NCBI RefSeq assembly: GCF_000499845.2
Contig: NC_023749.2
Span: 7,174,013-7,238,012, forward strand
Length of the DNA stretch: 64,000 nt
Source: Phaseolus vulgaris
Taxonomy: Eukaryota; Streptophyta; Magnoliopsida; Fabales; Fabaceae
Reading direction: 5' to 3'
Positions 13,506 to 24,000 of this stretch are shown piece by piece; positions within the stretch are counted from its first letter, which is position 1; each line of letters begins with the position of its first letter. The notes beneath the pieces were generated by a model. That model was not told where the DNA came from and made no database searches. It worked only from the letters and a program-made list of their open reading frames with translations. The position numbers and the translations under genes are program-made.

Positions 13506-13766
13506 ACTAAAAAATAATTATTAAGTAAAAACTAATTTTAAAATCATAAAATAATTAGTTACTATATTAACTAAATTACATACTATTTTAGAAACTAAAA
13601 ATATTATTGGTATCTTAGATATCAATTATAAACTATATATTAATATAGAAACTACTTTATATACCAATAATTTTTTTATTATCTAAAATAGTATCTAATT
13701 TAGTCAATATAGTAACTAATTATTTTTGTTTCTAAAATTGGTTTCTATTTAATAATTTTTTTTAGT
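13506..13766. mobile_element. Foldback MITE, 261 bp
   Basis: The two halves are near-complete reverse complements. The left arm (ACTAAAAAATAATTATTAAG onward, through 'AATAATTAGTTACTATATT') mirrors the right arm ending AATAATTTTTTTTAGT. Each arm is about 90-120 bases, so a transcript would fold into one long hairpin. Both ends abut GTTTT (13501-13505 and 13767-13771), a possible 5-bp target duplication in a low-complexity setting. There is no coding capacity. A relative lies at 34245-34612. Confidence 0.75.
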
Positions 13767-13771
13767 GTTTT

Positions 13772-14376
13772 AAAACGATTAAATGTGGTTCTTGCGATTA
13801 GATTGTTCTTGTTAAAACGTATTCATCTTAATGATTCAGCCACTGTGCATTGAATTATATGTGTTATTACCACATTGAATCTTTTTAAACAAAGTTGAGA
13901 CTACATTGAACTTGTTTAAAAAAGTTGAAACCAAATTGAATTTTTTAAAAAGAGCTGGGGTGATATTAAACTTTTTAATATCTGGGGGATGAAATTGATA
14001 TTTAGTCCTTAATATAAGGACTAAAAGGGCAATTAATCATAAAATTCAAGAACCTTATTAGTAGATTTAATCAAATTATTATCGATAATTAATCTAAAAA
14101 GATGAGATAATTCAGGTACAGCATGATCGATGCTCTCAATGGTTTTTATAAATAAGTAGTCATCATCTGGTCAAAGGCACATTTTTCATTTCTCAATAAT
14201 TATTACTCTAAATATTGAACACTTACTTAAGCGTTGTAGAACCTTTTGTAGGTTCATTTCTCATTTTCTATCGAAGACATGTACAAATACCAAGAACTTG
14301 AAAGGTGTCAGAATAGAAGTTGGAGAATACCTAAGAGCAAAAGAAGACCCTACCGATTCTATACGTTAACAATATG

Positions 14377-14414
<38 letters not shown>

Positions 14415-14548
14415 ACTGTGTTAGATATAAAATTATTGAAGAAAAAAATTACTAAATGAAGTAATTTTATGGTAAGAGTGATTGTTGTGAAACTAATGTA
14501 AATATAATGTATCAAAATAATCATAATACACTAAGAAAGAGATTATTT
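13772..14548. other. Intergenic spacer
   Basis: AT-rich sequence without a recognised gene. It contains a TA microsatellite at about 14378-14411, and segments near 13800-14050 with the look of decayed repeat DNA. Confidence 0.5.
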
Positions 14549-14843
14549 GTTGAAAGTTTGATGTATTGAATATGGTTTCTTATACTGGATGAAAGAAAAC
14601 CAACAAGAAAGATCAAGAAAATATCGCCTATAAATGTTGAATTGTAAACTAATACTTTATTTCAGGAAAACAGGGTACAAAAGAGTATTCTCTAAAACAT
14701 TCTAAAGGTGAACAATTTGGTCATATATATATATAGACGATCATTGTTTAGCATAGACGGTCAATGTCTAACTTAGTTCGAAGCATTAGATAGTTATCGG
14801 AACACTAGACGATGATCGTCTATACTAGAAAACTAGTTCAACA
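14549..14843 (-). repeat. Copia 3' LTR
   Basis: On the minus strand it starts TGTTGAACTAGTTTTCTAG at 14843, directly after a purine-rich tract. The same inner sequence (with 'TAGCATAGACGGTCAA') recurs at 19312-19428 as the 5' LTR remnant. The far boundary, about 14549-14560, is set by plausible TG ends only. Confidence 0.65.
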
Positions 14844-14856
14844 TCTTCCCCTCAAG
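14844..14856 (-). other. Polypurine tract of the copia element
   Basis: Minus-strand TTGAGGGGAAGA lies immediately upstream of the TG start of the 3' LTR, the expected position of the plus-strand primer for retrotransposon replication. Confidence 0.7.
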
Positions 14857-14929
14857 CTAGATAGTGTATACTCATTATTCCCAACTTGGATACAATATTC
14901 TGGAACGAGGAATTGTGAAGAACTTTGGT

Positions 14930-16440
14930 GAAAATATTTGCAAGATGATTGTTAGTTTATATGGGGAGAAGGTGGAGAAGATTCTCTAGAATATTTTCAC
15001 GAACCACATGACAATCAATATCTAAATGTCAATGGAAAGTAGATTTGTGAGTAATATGGTGAGGCGAATTGATTGTCATAATATAAAATTGTAGTAGCAT
15101 TTGGTCTGATATGAAGATAATTAAGGAGGTAACTTAGCCACAACAACTCACGTTTTGTGGTGGCTAGGGCACTATATTTCGCTTGTGTAAAAGAGCGAGA
15201 GACAATACATTGTTTTATTTTATTTTATTTCCACAAGATTAGAGAAGTCCCTAAAAAGATGCAATATCCATTTGTCGATCGTTTAATGCTATACCCTTTG
15301 AATTTTGTATTTGAAGAGAAGAAAAAACCTTGTGCAAGTTTGGATTTGATATATCAGAGGACATTCTAAGCGGGTTGATGATGACACACAATAGAATTTT
15401 GAACAAACTGACTTAGCAAATGAACAAGAAAACTAACTCTAGGACGCGTGTTGCTTAAATACAAAAGTTGTTCTATAGGGCGTCTGTAAGATTCATCATT
15501 ATGAAAGAAGCATCAGAGGTGAAGACAAGTTTGATATTTTTGGATAAAGGAGATGGATAAGGCTTGCTAACCATCATTCTCGAATCTGCTAAGATATCCA
15601 ACGCTTGTTTTCTTTGACAAAGATGTATACCCTTCTTGGATCTAGCAACTTTAAACTTGAGAAAATATTTAAGCTCTCCTTAGTTCTTAATTTTGAAGGT
15701 GTTATTGAGAGTTTAATTTATTTCTTCAATGGTTGCTAAGGAATTTCCAACAAGAATGATATTGTATACATAAATAAGTAAAACAATGAAAGCAACATGT
15801 GTGTTTTTTATAAAGAGAGAATGATCAGACTTTGACTGAATAAAACCAGTTGATATAAGGAAGTAAGATAATTTGGCAAAAATTGTTTGTTGGCTTGCTT
15901 AAGACCGTACAAAGACTTTGTTAAAAGACAAACCTGATTTGGTTGAGATAGTTTGAGTCCAGGAGGTGAAACTATATAAACTTCTTTTATAAGGTCTCCA
16001 TGTAAAAATAAATTATCAATGTCTAACTGGTGCAGAATGCCATGCTAGCGCTAAAAGTAATCTCACAATAGTTAATTTTGCAACATATGAAAAAGAATCT
16101 AGATATAGTTTATACCTTCAACCTGAGTAATAACCCTTTGCTACTAGATGAGCCTTATACCTTTTAATGGTTCCATCATATTTGTATTTGATCTTATACA
16201 CCCACTTGGATCCAACGAGAATCTTGTTATATGACAACGTTGTTAGTTTCTAGGTGTTATTGGCTTGAAGCGCTTCTATCTCTCTTTGCATTGTAGTAAT
16301 CCATTTAGGATGTTTGCATGCTTCCTCATATGTTTGGGGTTCAGTATTCATGGATATAACCATAATGAGTTGTAATTGTTTATCAAATAATGAATCATAA
16401 GATAAAATCGATGAGATAGGATATTTAATATTACCTTAAG
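14930..16440 (-). pseudogene. Copia reverse transcriptase and RNase H remnant
   Basis: Translating the minus strand in pieces gives 'HQLDIDNLFLHGDL' and 'EVYIVSPPGLKLSQPNQVC' followed by 'LLTKSLYGLKQA', which are standard copia reverse transcriptase blocks, then 'LLIYVYNIILVGNSLATIEE'. The last segment corresponds to the catalytic YVDD box, but the aspartates are replaced (YVYN), so polymerase activity is lost. Further on, 'SALATTKRELLWLSYLL' and 'YYDNQFA' match RNase H. Several frameshifts and stops separate these pieces. No intact open frame longer than about 90 codons remains. Confidence 0.85.
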
Positions 16441-16766
16441 ATTTAACTAAATTGTTAATGTTGTAATGATAATCTTCCAGAAATCTCGGAATCCTTTTAA
16501 CTCTTTTAGAGCGTCTAATATCATCTTTGTTAGATCATCTAATAGCGTCTTTGTTAGATCGTCTAATATCATTTGTATCTTTTTAGTGTAAAATTTATCT
16601 ATTAGACCATCTAATATCATCTCTATCGTCCCTTTGAAGAACCTTTGTATTACCGTTACAATATGACTCTTCTCTAGGTCTTTGTAAATCATTATTACTC
16701 CTAAAAATATCATCTCTTAGTTGCCTTTGATCATTACTGTTGTTTCGGACAAGTTCTAGCAAAAAA

Positions 16767-17240
16767 TCAAAACTTTGTTGAATGGAGTCTATTTTTCAAT
16801 AGATTATAACTAGATGATTCCTCGTTGTCTCTGTAAGAGAAAATATATTCATAGAAAACAACATTTCTATTGAAAAAAATTTCCCAATTGGTGATATAAA
16901 AAAGAATGTATCCCTTTATCACATTCTTGTAACCAAGAAAGACACATTTTCTAGCTCGAGGATCAAGTTTGCTTCTATTATTTCCAAGAGTATAAGCATA
17001 ACAAAGAGATCCACAAACCTTAAGATTCAAATATGTAGGGGGTTCATCATATAACACTTCGTAAAGTAATTTACCACTTAGAGTATGAGAAGGTAGATAA
17101 TTAATGATATGCATAGCATGACCAACTGCATAAGACCAATATAATCTAGAAAAATCATACGTGAATAACAAGCTACAAGTAACATTTAATATATGTTGAT
17201 GTTTTCTATCCACAACAAAATAACAAGCTACGATTAACAA
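16767..17240 (-). pseudogene. Copia integrase core and C-terminal fragment
   Basis: A 157-codon frame includes 'YWSYAVGHAMHIINYLPS', 'YEVLYDEPPTYLNLKVCGSL', 'DPRARKCVFLGY' and 'RNVVFYEYIF', the typical C-terminal half of copia integrase. The upstream catalytic part is broken: the frame from 17644 ends near 17300 and does not connect. It lies between the pre-integrase fragment and the reverse transcriptase remnant, as expected for copia. Confidence 0.88.
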
Positions 17241-17299
17241 ACTTATATATAAGAGATATGGTTTCAGCCTTAGATTTCATTAAATAAATCCAAGTATGT

Positions 17300-17644
17300 T
17301 TAGTAAAGCCATCTACTATATGAGGAAATATTTACAACCATGTACAGAAGTAACAAAAAGAGACCCCATATATCAACATGTATAAGACTAAAGGCATTAG
17401 CAGTAAAAGAATTGTTAAAATAAAAATGAAGCTTATGTTGTTTTGAAAAATGACGAGCATCACAAACTATTTTAGAAGATATTTTGATATAAGGAAAATA
17501 TTTGCACAATTGTTCAATAATTCTATCACAGGGGTGTTCGAGCCTACAATGCCAAATATCTAGTTTAGAATCTTTACATTTGTTAACGTTCTTTATATAT
17601 GACTGGTTGAAAGTAAAACATGTTAAGTAATATAGCCCTTTATC
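17300..17644 (-). pseudogene. Copia GAG pre-integrase domain fragment
   Basis: The frame contains 'LDIWHCRLEHPCDRIIEQL', then 'CDARHFSKQHKLHF' and 'FSLIHVDIWG', corresponding to the pre-integrase zinc-binding segment and the first integrase aspartate block of copia elements. The frame begins exactly where the CACTA element ends, so its upstream part was separated by that insertion. Confidence 0.85.
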
Positions 17645-18855
17645 CATTACAAAAAAAAAATCATTTTAGCTACCAACAAAAAGCGGGGGCTATAAAAAAA
17701 AGCCACTATCATGGGTGAAGTCTACTCAAGTTGGACACAAAAATAAATGTCAAATATTGTGTCCACAATGGAAACCTTTAACTCACACTAAAAATTATTA
17801 AAATAATAATAATAAGTTAGTGTCTAGAATGAGGACAAAGTAGATGCAATGAATAAAATTAAGTGACAGAATAATATCGAGTATAGAATGGGGACACAAA
17901 GTGAATGCAAGTTAAAAATTAATAATAATAATAATAAGTTAGTGTCCAAAATGGAGACACAAAGTAGATGCAATCAAAAAATAAGTTGCAAAATGATATT
18001 GAGTCAGAGAATAGGGATAAGTTAATATTTTATTACATTTAGAGTAGGTCTAGGCGACACTAAGTGATGTGGACGTTTATTATCACCTTAGCCCACGCTA
18101 AGTTATTTTTCGTTTTTGTCTTCGTGGCCATTTCGCTCTCCTTAAGGGCATTTTACTTATATTTATTTCCCAAGTAGTATTCCCAATGACGACAATTTAC
18201 TCACATTTGTTTTCTCACGTAGTGTCCCCAACGACGACGCTAAGTTTAATTATTGTTGAAAATCCCACATCAACTAGAGATTAGGACATTTCGTAGTATA
18301 TAAGTGGGTGCAAACCTCACCTTATAAGCCGGTTTTATGAGGTTGAGTTAGGCTTAAAGTCCAAATCTTAATAAGGTATCAGAGCCATTTCGAGCCTATC
18401 CTAGCGATTGTTTTTTGGGTTTATCAAGTCACTCGCTATCGGGCCGTTACTCATAATATATAGTTTCACGCACGAGTTGGTAACCTCGGTGTGAGGGGGG
18501 TGTGTTGGAGATCCTACATCGATTATAGATTAAGACATTTTATAGTAGGTGCAAACCTCACCTTATAAGTCGGTTTTATGAAGTTGAGTTAGGCTTAAAG
18601 TCCACTTCTTAATAATTATTTAATTTTATATATATTTTAGTGTCCCCTAAACATGCATTATAGTTAAATAATATATTTTTCTTTATATAGGCTTAGGCAA
18701 CACTACCTTGTAAATTTGTGTCCCATTGGAGATCGTCTCTAATGCATAGCGACCAAAGATTAGCTTTCATTTCTATTGGGGCCAAGTCCACACTAGCCCC
18801 ATGTAACGTCGCTCTTTTGATTTTGGGTACTCTACCATCATTATTTCTTGTAGTG
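17645..18855. mobile_element. Non-autonomous CACTA (En/Spm-like) element
   Basis: The right end reads TTTCTTGTAGTG, the reverse complement of the classic CACTACAAGAAA terminus. The left end CATTACAAAAAAAAA is its mutated partner. Both ends are flanked by the same 3 bases, ATC (17642-17644 and 18856-18858), the target-duplication length typical of CACTA elements. The interior has no transposase. It contains two direct copies of a roughly 122-bp unit beginning GTTAGTGTC (about 17816 and 17938), consistent with subterminal repeats. It interrupts the copia element between gag and pre-integrase, and is itself interrupted by a TRIM at 18254-18614. Confidence 0.8.
18254..18614 (+). mobile_element. 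Intact TRIM retrotransposon, 361 bp
   Basis: It has two direct LTRs, 18254-18373 (120 bp, starting TGTTGAAAATCCCACATC) and 18503-18614 (112 bp, starting TGTTGGAGATCCTACATC). The right one has a short deletion. Just inside the left LTR lies GGTATCAGAGCC, complementary to the 3' end of initiator tRNA-Met (primer binding site). Just before the right LTR lies GGTGTGAGGGGGGTG (polypurine tract). The insertion is bounded by ATTAT at 18249-18253 and 18615-18619, a 5-bp target duplication. There is no coding sequence, so it is moved by another element's proteins. Related copies are at 10687-10795 and 53631-53976. Confidence 0.92.
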
Positions 18856-18859
18856 ATCT

Positions 18860-19300
18860 TGTAGAAGACTCAATATCTTCTGAACTTGCTTGGGAGTAAA
18901 AGGATTACTACTTTGTCTTAAGTTTAAATCATTGTCATTTCCAAGATCTTCCTTATTATTTTGTATAGAAATATTGCACAATTGTTCATTTCTTTTATGA
19001 GTATCACTAGTAGATAAATATTGTTTCTTATACTAAGGGGGATAACCATGTTTGACGTAGCATTAATCAACAATATGATTAGTTTTATTACAAAAGGTAC
19101 ATTATTTAACTTATGTGGTGAATCATCCTCTTCCTCTACTATGATTTTTCCAACCACATCCTCTTCCTTGAGGCTTCCATATATGTTGTTTTTCACTATT
19201 CCAACTATTATACTTGTCTAACACATTGATCATAGGCTTAACATCATGAAGTATACTCATGTTGCTAGTCAAATGTCGTTCTTGTTGCACCACTAAATAA
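18860..19300 (-). pseudogene. Copia gag C-terminal fragment with zinc knuckle
   Basis: Minus-strand pieces read 'LVQQERHLTSNMS' and 'FCNKTNHIVD' followed, after a stop, by 'CYVKHGYPP'. This matches the zinc knuckle and preceding segment of copia gag in plants. The frame is broken by at least one stop. The N-terminal gag is missing: this fragment directly abuts an LTR fragment. Confidence 0.75.
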
Positions 19301-19311
19301 AAAATGTGATT

Positions 19312-19428
19312 TATAGACGGTCAAATGTTGTTTAGCATAGATGGTCAACGTCTGACTTAGTTCAAAACATCATACAATTACCAAAACACTAGACAATGAT
19401 TGTATAAACTAAAACAACTAGTTCAATA
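19312..19428 (-). repeat. Copia 5' LTR fragment
   Basis: It is diverged but alignable to the TG-proximal 110 bases of the 3' LTR at 14843, sharing 'TTTAGCATAGA' followed by 'GGTCAA' and the ACTAGTTCAA end. The inner part of the LTR and the primer site are deleted. Confidence 0.7.
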
Positions 19429-19787
19429 CGATGTGATAATTACATTTCTAATGTGATTTAAGAAAGTATATAAAGAAAAATAAGTATTGAGAAAATATTT
19501 ATCTATAATATATTAAAAAAGAAATTATTTATTTATTATTAACGGATAAAAATAGGAAAGACATCTTGAATCACCTTCTAATATTAGAATGTAACTCAAC
19601 AAAATGTGACAAGCGAGATTTAAAGCATAATCTTATTTAAAGTTTAAATTTTTTATAAATAAATAAATAAATGTAAAATTGTTCGAAATTATAATCAAAA
19701 ATACATGTATTTTTATTTGTAATAGAATGTGACAAAAGTTATTTAGGTAAGAAACATGCTTAACAAAAATAAGAATTAGATTGTATT

Positions 19788-20350
19788 TTTTTTTTATTAT
19801 AAAAAGCTTTCATGTTAGGAATCACTATGCTACTTGACATCTCAGCTAAATTGACACCTCAAGTAACAACAATCATTTGTCATCACATGAAAAAAATATT
19901 ATTAAAAAAAGAAAAAGAAAGAAAATACAAAAATATGGGGGGATTAGACCAAAACTCATATGTTAACAAAAACGATACATAGGTAGACTATATCTATTAA
20001 TAAAGAATTCTAAGAACAGACTAGATGGAAGTCTATTATACCAATGAAATGATTCTCTATGAATAAATCCTAAATTAGCCAACTTATCAGCACATGCATT
20101 CCCTTCACGAAAAATATGAGTAACCCTAAACCTGATTTTTTCACAGTAATTAAGACACAAGCATTCCATCGATTACGAAGCATCGAAGGAACATTTGTCC
20201 TAACAGTAAACGCAGCACAAATCAAGGCAGAGTCACATTTCAGCCAGACATTTAGTAAAACCCAACTTTTGAGCTTCTTCCAAAACATATATAACTCCAT
20301 AAAATTCAGCAACCAAAACAGTTTGAACGTTAAGGAACGCAAAGAAAGTT
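19788..20350 (-). mobile_element. Short 5'-truncated LINE copy with 13-bp target duplications
   Basis: On the minus strand this copies the RNase H end of the LINE at 1-1770 ('NVWLKCDSALICAAFTVRT', 'RVTHIFREGNACADKLANLG') and its 3' untranslated tail. It ends in a poly(A) tail, seen as the T-run at 19788. It is bounded by ATTAGATTGTATT at 19775-19787 and 20351-20363, a perfect 13-bp duplication, the hallmark of target-primed insertion. The 5' truncation lies within the RNase H region. The coding part is frameshifted near 20160 and non-functional. Confidence 0.92.
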
Positions 20351-20363
20351 ATTAGATTGTATT

Positions 20364-21008
20364 CTTAATAACTATTCTTATACCGCTATTAGTAAGGTTA
20401 CAATAAACTTGATAAAAATATATTAGAACTTGTTAAAAAAATTGAAATGAAATATTTTATTTGTTTGTTCGATCTTGGACACCAATATATTTTAGTTAAT
20501 AATTTTTTATTATTACTAAAATTACTAACAATATTATTATAATTATTACTACTATTATCATCATTAATATTACTATTAATTTTACTTGATTGTGATTATT
20601 GCTATAATTAGAACTGTCAGTTATCATTATTATTCTGGTTAAGTTTATTATCATTCATCTTATCATTACTATATATATTTTTAAAAAATTTAACATGCCA
20701 GAATTTTTTTAAACAAATGATCCTGAACTAAAACGAATTTTGGAAACAGTTTAAAACTATCTGTAGTTTTAAATTTTGTAAAGTTAATCTTGGAGGGTTA
20801 CCTGACACAGTAGTGTAGGGGTGCAGGAAAAAACTGTAGGGGATGAAGGAAGAAACACCCAACCTCTGATTGCGGTTGAAAGTTGATGGGCCAGAGGATA
20901 TACTTTGGGCCAATATACGAACCGGCCCAATAGATACGTGTTACGAAAACGCAGGTAGTTGTAATTCGAGAACAAGCAGTTATCGCAGCAAAGACAGTGC
21001 AGTGTGTT
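20364..21008 (+). promoter_or_regulatory. Spacer and presumed promoter/5'UTR of the tRNA methyltransferase gene
   Basis: AT-rich to about 20770, then more balanced sequence up to the ATG at 21009, as expected for a 5' leader. I see no clear TATA box at a fixed distance, so the assignment rests on position only. Confidence 0.4.
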
Positions 21009-24000
21009 ATGGCGGAACCTGTCACCAACATCCAACTCTCTCCCTCTAAAACCCTAGGTTCAATCAACGGTCATGATTCTATTGTTGAACCGAATCAAAC
21101 GCTTTCACAAGATGCTCAACTCAATCAAGAAAACGACGTCGTCGTTCCGACCGGGAAACGGAATAGGGAAGACAACGACGGCGAGGAAAGTTCGCTTCAT
21201 CCCATGTGGAAGACCAGCCTCTGCTCCTTCTACAGGAGCCACAACAACACATGCAACCACGGCGACACGTGCCGCTACGCGCATGGCGAGGAGGAACTCC
21301 GCCCTCGCCCCGATAACACGTGGGACCCGACCTCCGAGCGCGCGAAGAAGGCATTGAAGACCGAGACGGGCGAAAAGTGCGCCGTATCGGAGGACGTGAT
21401 GATGACGGAGGCTGTTGTCGACGATGACGATTACGGTTCCAATCACGCGCTTAGCAAATGCTTGGTGCATTTGCCGCGGAAGTGGAGTTCCGAGAATTTG
21501 AGGAATTTTCTCAACGAACAGGCAAGCCTGTTTGGTTATTTTGTTTTGGAGTTTTTCATCTCCAGTTCACTTAAGTTGACATTCTTAATTCACTTCAGTT
21601 GACATTTTCAATTTAATACTTGTGTTTTCCCCCCTTTTGCAGGGTATAGCTTTTAAGCATGCTAAGAAAAAGAAAGGTATGATGATTGGTTTTGTTACTT
21701 TTGAAGATGAAGAACAATTGAAGAGTTCATCAAAGGTATTTTCTATGACTGTGATCCATTTACTTCGTGTTTTCACTGGAAATTGGCAATTGATGGTTTA
21801 TAGTTTCCAATTTATAGGATTTAGAGGGAAAAACAATTGGCAACAAAACGGTAAAGGTTGCTGATGTCATTCCTCGGTCATTTGAAAAGAAAAGTAACCC
21901 CAGTGTTGCTTCCCATCAAGAATTGGATGAGGGGGTTGATGTTCCTTCGAGTGGAGCTTTGGATGCTGAAAATAATGATAAGTTGGCTGTTGATGGTTCT
22001 GTGTCTAAGTCAAGAAGTTTGCGTGATGTAGTGACTCCTCTGGCTCACATTCCCTATGCTGATCAGTTGGAGCAGAAAAAAACCTCTCTCATGCAGATTC
22101 TCAAAAAGCTTGTCAGTCATGATTGTTTCTAAATAGTCATTGTAGTTTTGTCTATTATACACGTTCCTTTTATAAAGAAAATTGATTTTTTTTTCTGGCA
22201 GACTAGAAATGCTCGCAAAGCTTGTCCAAATGGCGTTTCTCTTCCTGACTGGATTCTCAAGTCCAGGGAAATAGGTAGTGTGTTGTTTTATATCTGCAAA
22301 CTCCTTCAAATCTTCAAGAATGGTTTTATTTGTAGTTCTGAGTTTTAGCACTGGTTGAAGGTGTTATCTTGGAAATAACTCATTCAGTTGTCTTCATGAT
22401 TTAGTGTACCCCGTATGTTCTCTTATCGAGAGCTTGTTTACGTGGAAACATAATAAGATTTTTAATGGCCTATGCAGTTCTTTTACTATTTCTTTCTCAT
22501 ACTTCTGCAGGTGGTCTTCCGTGCAAATTAGAAGGTATTATTGCATCTCCTATTGTAAATGGATACCGTAACAAGTGCGAATTCTCTGTTGGATATTCTC
22601 TGGAAGGCAAAGTGACTGTAGGTTTCATGATGGGAAACTTCAGGTAGTCTGCATCTTCTCGGTTTCTAGAATGCATTTCTTGTAAGTTTTAGTTGTATAC
22701 TAAAACATTATTGCAGGGAAGGTGTAACAGCAGTTGGGGAACCAATCGAATGCCCAAATGTTTCAAATATTGCTTGCAAATATGCTACAATCTTTCAGGA
22801 ATTTCTGCAGGACAGTGACTTACCAGTTTGGAACCGATTTAAAAATACTGGATTTTGGCGTCAATTGACGGTATAATTTTTGCTGGACTTGGTGTTGAAA
22901 ATCTAGATTACATTTGAGTATGTTAGCTGATTATTTTCATTTTATTGTATACTTCTTACCCTTTTTGAAGAAATTTATATTTCTCTTGTAAGGTCCGAGA
23001 AGGGAGAACAAGTGGGAATACTGATCCTGCTGTAACTTTTGGTGGCATTGCAGAGGTCATGCTTATTGTGCAGGTAATTTTTATAAAAAGAAATACTTGC
23101 TAAATGTACAGGTTAAAAAATGGTGTTGGTAACATCCTTCAGGGTGGTGAAAGCTTTGATGGTTTCTTTGTCTGTAATCTTTAAGGCTCACTGTGACTGT
23201 GAACATTTAGAGTGAATTCTCTGACAAGCCAAATTAATTTGTATTTGTATTATCGTTCAAACATTGTAAACTTGTATGATTTATAGAGGGAGACAAGACA
23301 AGATTCATGATTACTTGAAGCATATGATTTGTATAACTTCTTTGATTAATGTTGTTTATAATGCCTTGCCTTTGGTCTTGATTGTAGGTTTCTACTGCAA
23401 ACTTTGATGATGCATTAGTAGCTGCTGAATTTAAGAGGCTTGCTCAGGCATTTGTTGCTGGTGGAGCTACTTCGCAGTGTCCAACATTACCCCTAACGGC
23501 TCTGATTGTTCAGGTAGCAGCAGCTGTTATACTTAAGCATATCTGTTTAAATATAAATTGGAAGGATAATGATGTTTCAGTTCCATTGTTTGCTAGATAG
23601 TAGCTATGTTATTATCTCTCTCCCTCTCCCAGCATCAATAGGTTAGGTTCCTTTAAGAAAAATCTGTAACATTCCCATGTATATAAAATATCTTCATTTT
23701 GCTTAACGTATATCAAATTTAATAGAGTGATATGATTTTATTTAATTTTCTAAAAACAATTTCTGATTTGGTAGCTGGTTTTAATTTAGGATCACCAAGG
23801 AATATCCAATGTGGCACCCGCTGATGCACCACTGCATTTGCTTACACTTCCTAAAGCAGGTGGGGATCCTGAGATCGGTGAAAACAATAATGCCATGGAT
23901 GTAAGAATCCATGATTATATCAACAATCTCCAGTTCTCTATATCTCCAACCGCATTTTTCCAGGTTCACAATCATTTTTTTAACTATTCCCAAGGGCATT

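Larger units (their letters stand above)
14549..19428 (-). mobile_element. Degenerate Ty1/copia LTR retrotransposon (interrupted)
   Basis: On the minus strand the remaining parts appear in copia order: LTR fragment (19428-19312), gag zinc knuckle (about 19300-18860), GAG pre-integrase (17644-17300), integrase (17240-16767), reverse transcriptase (about 16080-15480), RNase H (about 15180-14930), polypurine tract and 3' LTR. The gap 18855-17645 is a later CACTA insertion. Frameshifts and stops occur throughout, and the 5' LTR end, primer site and N-terminal gag are missing, so the element cannot be functional. The order protease/integrase before reverse transcriptase assigns it to copia rather than gypsy. 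Confidence 0.88.

Noticed and set aside
20997..21008. Start of the tRNA methyltransferase four codons earlier
   Set aside because: The codon at 20997 is GTG; the first ATG is at 21009.
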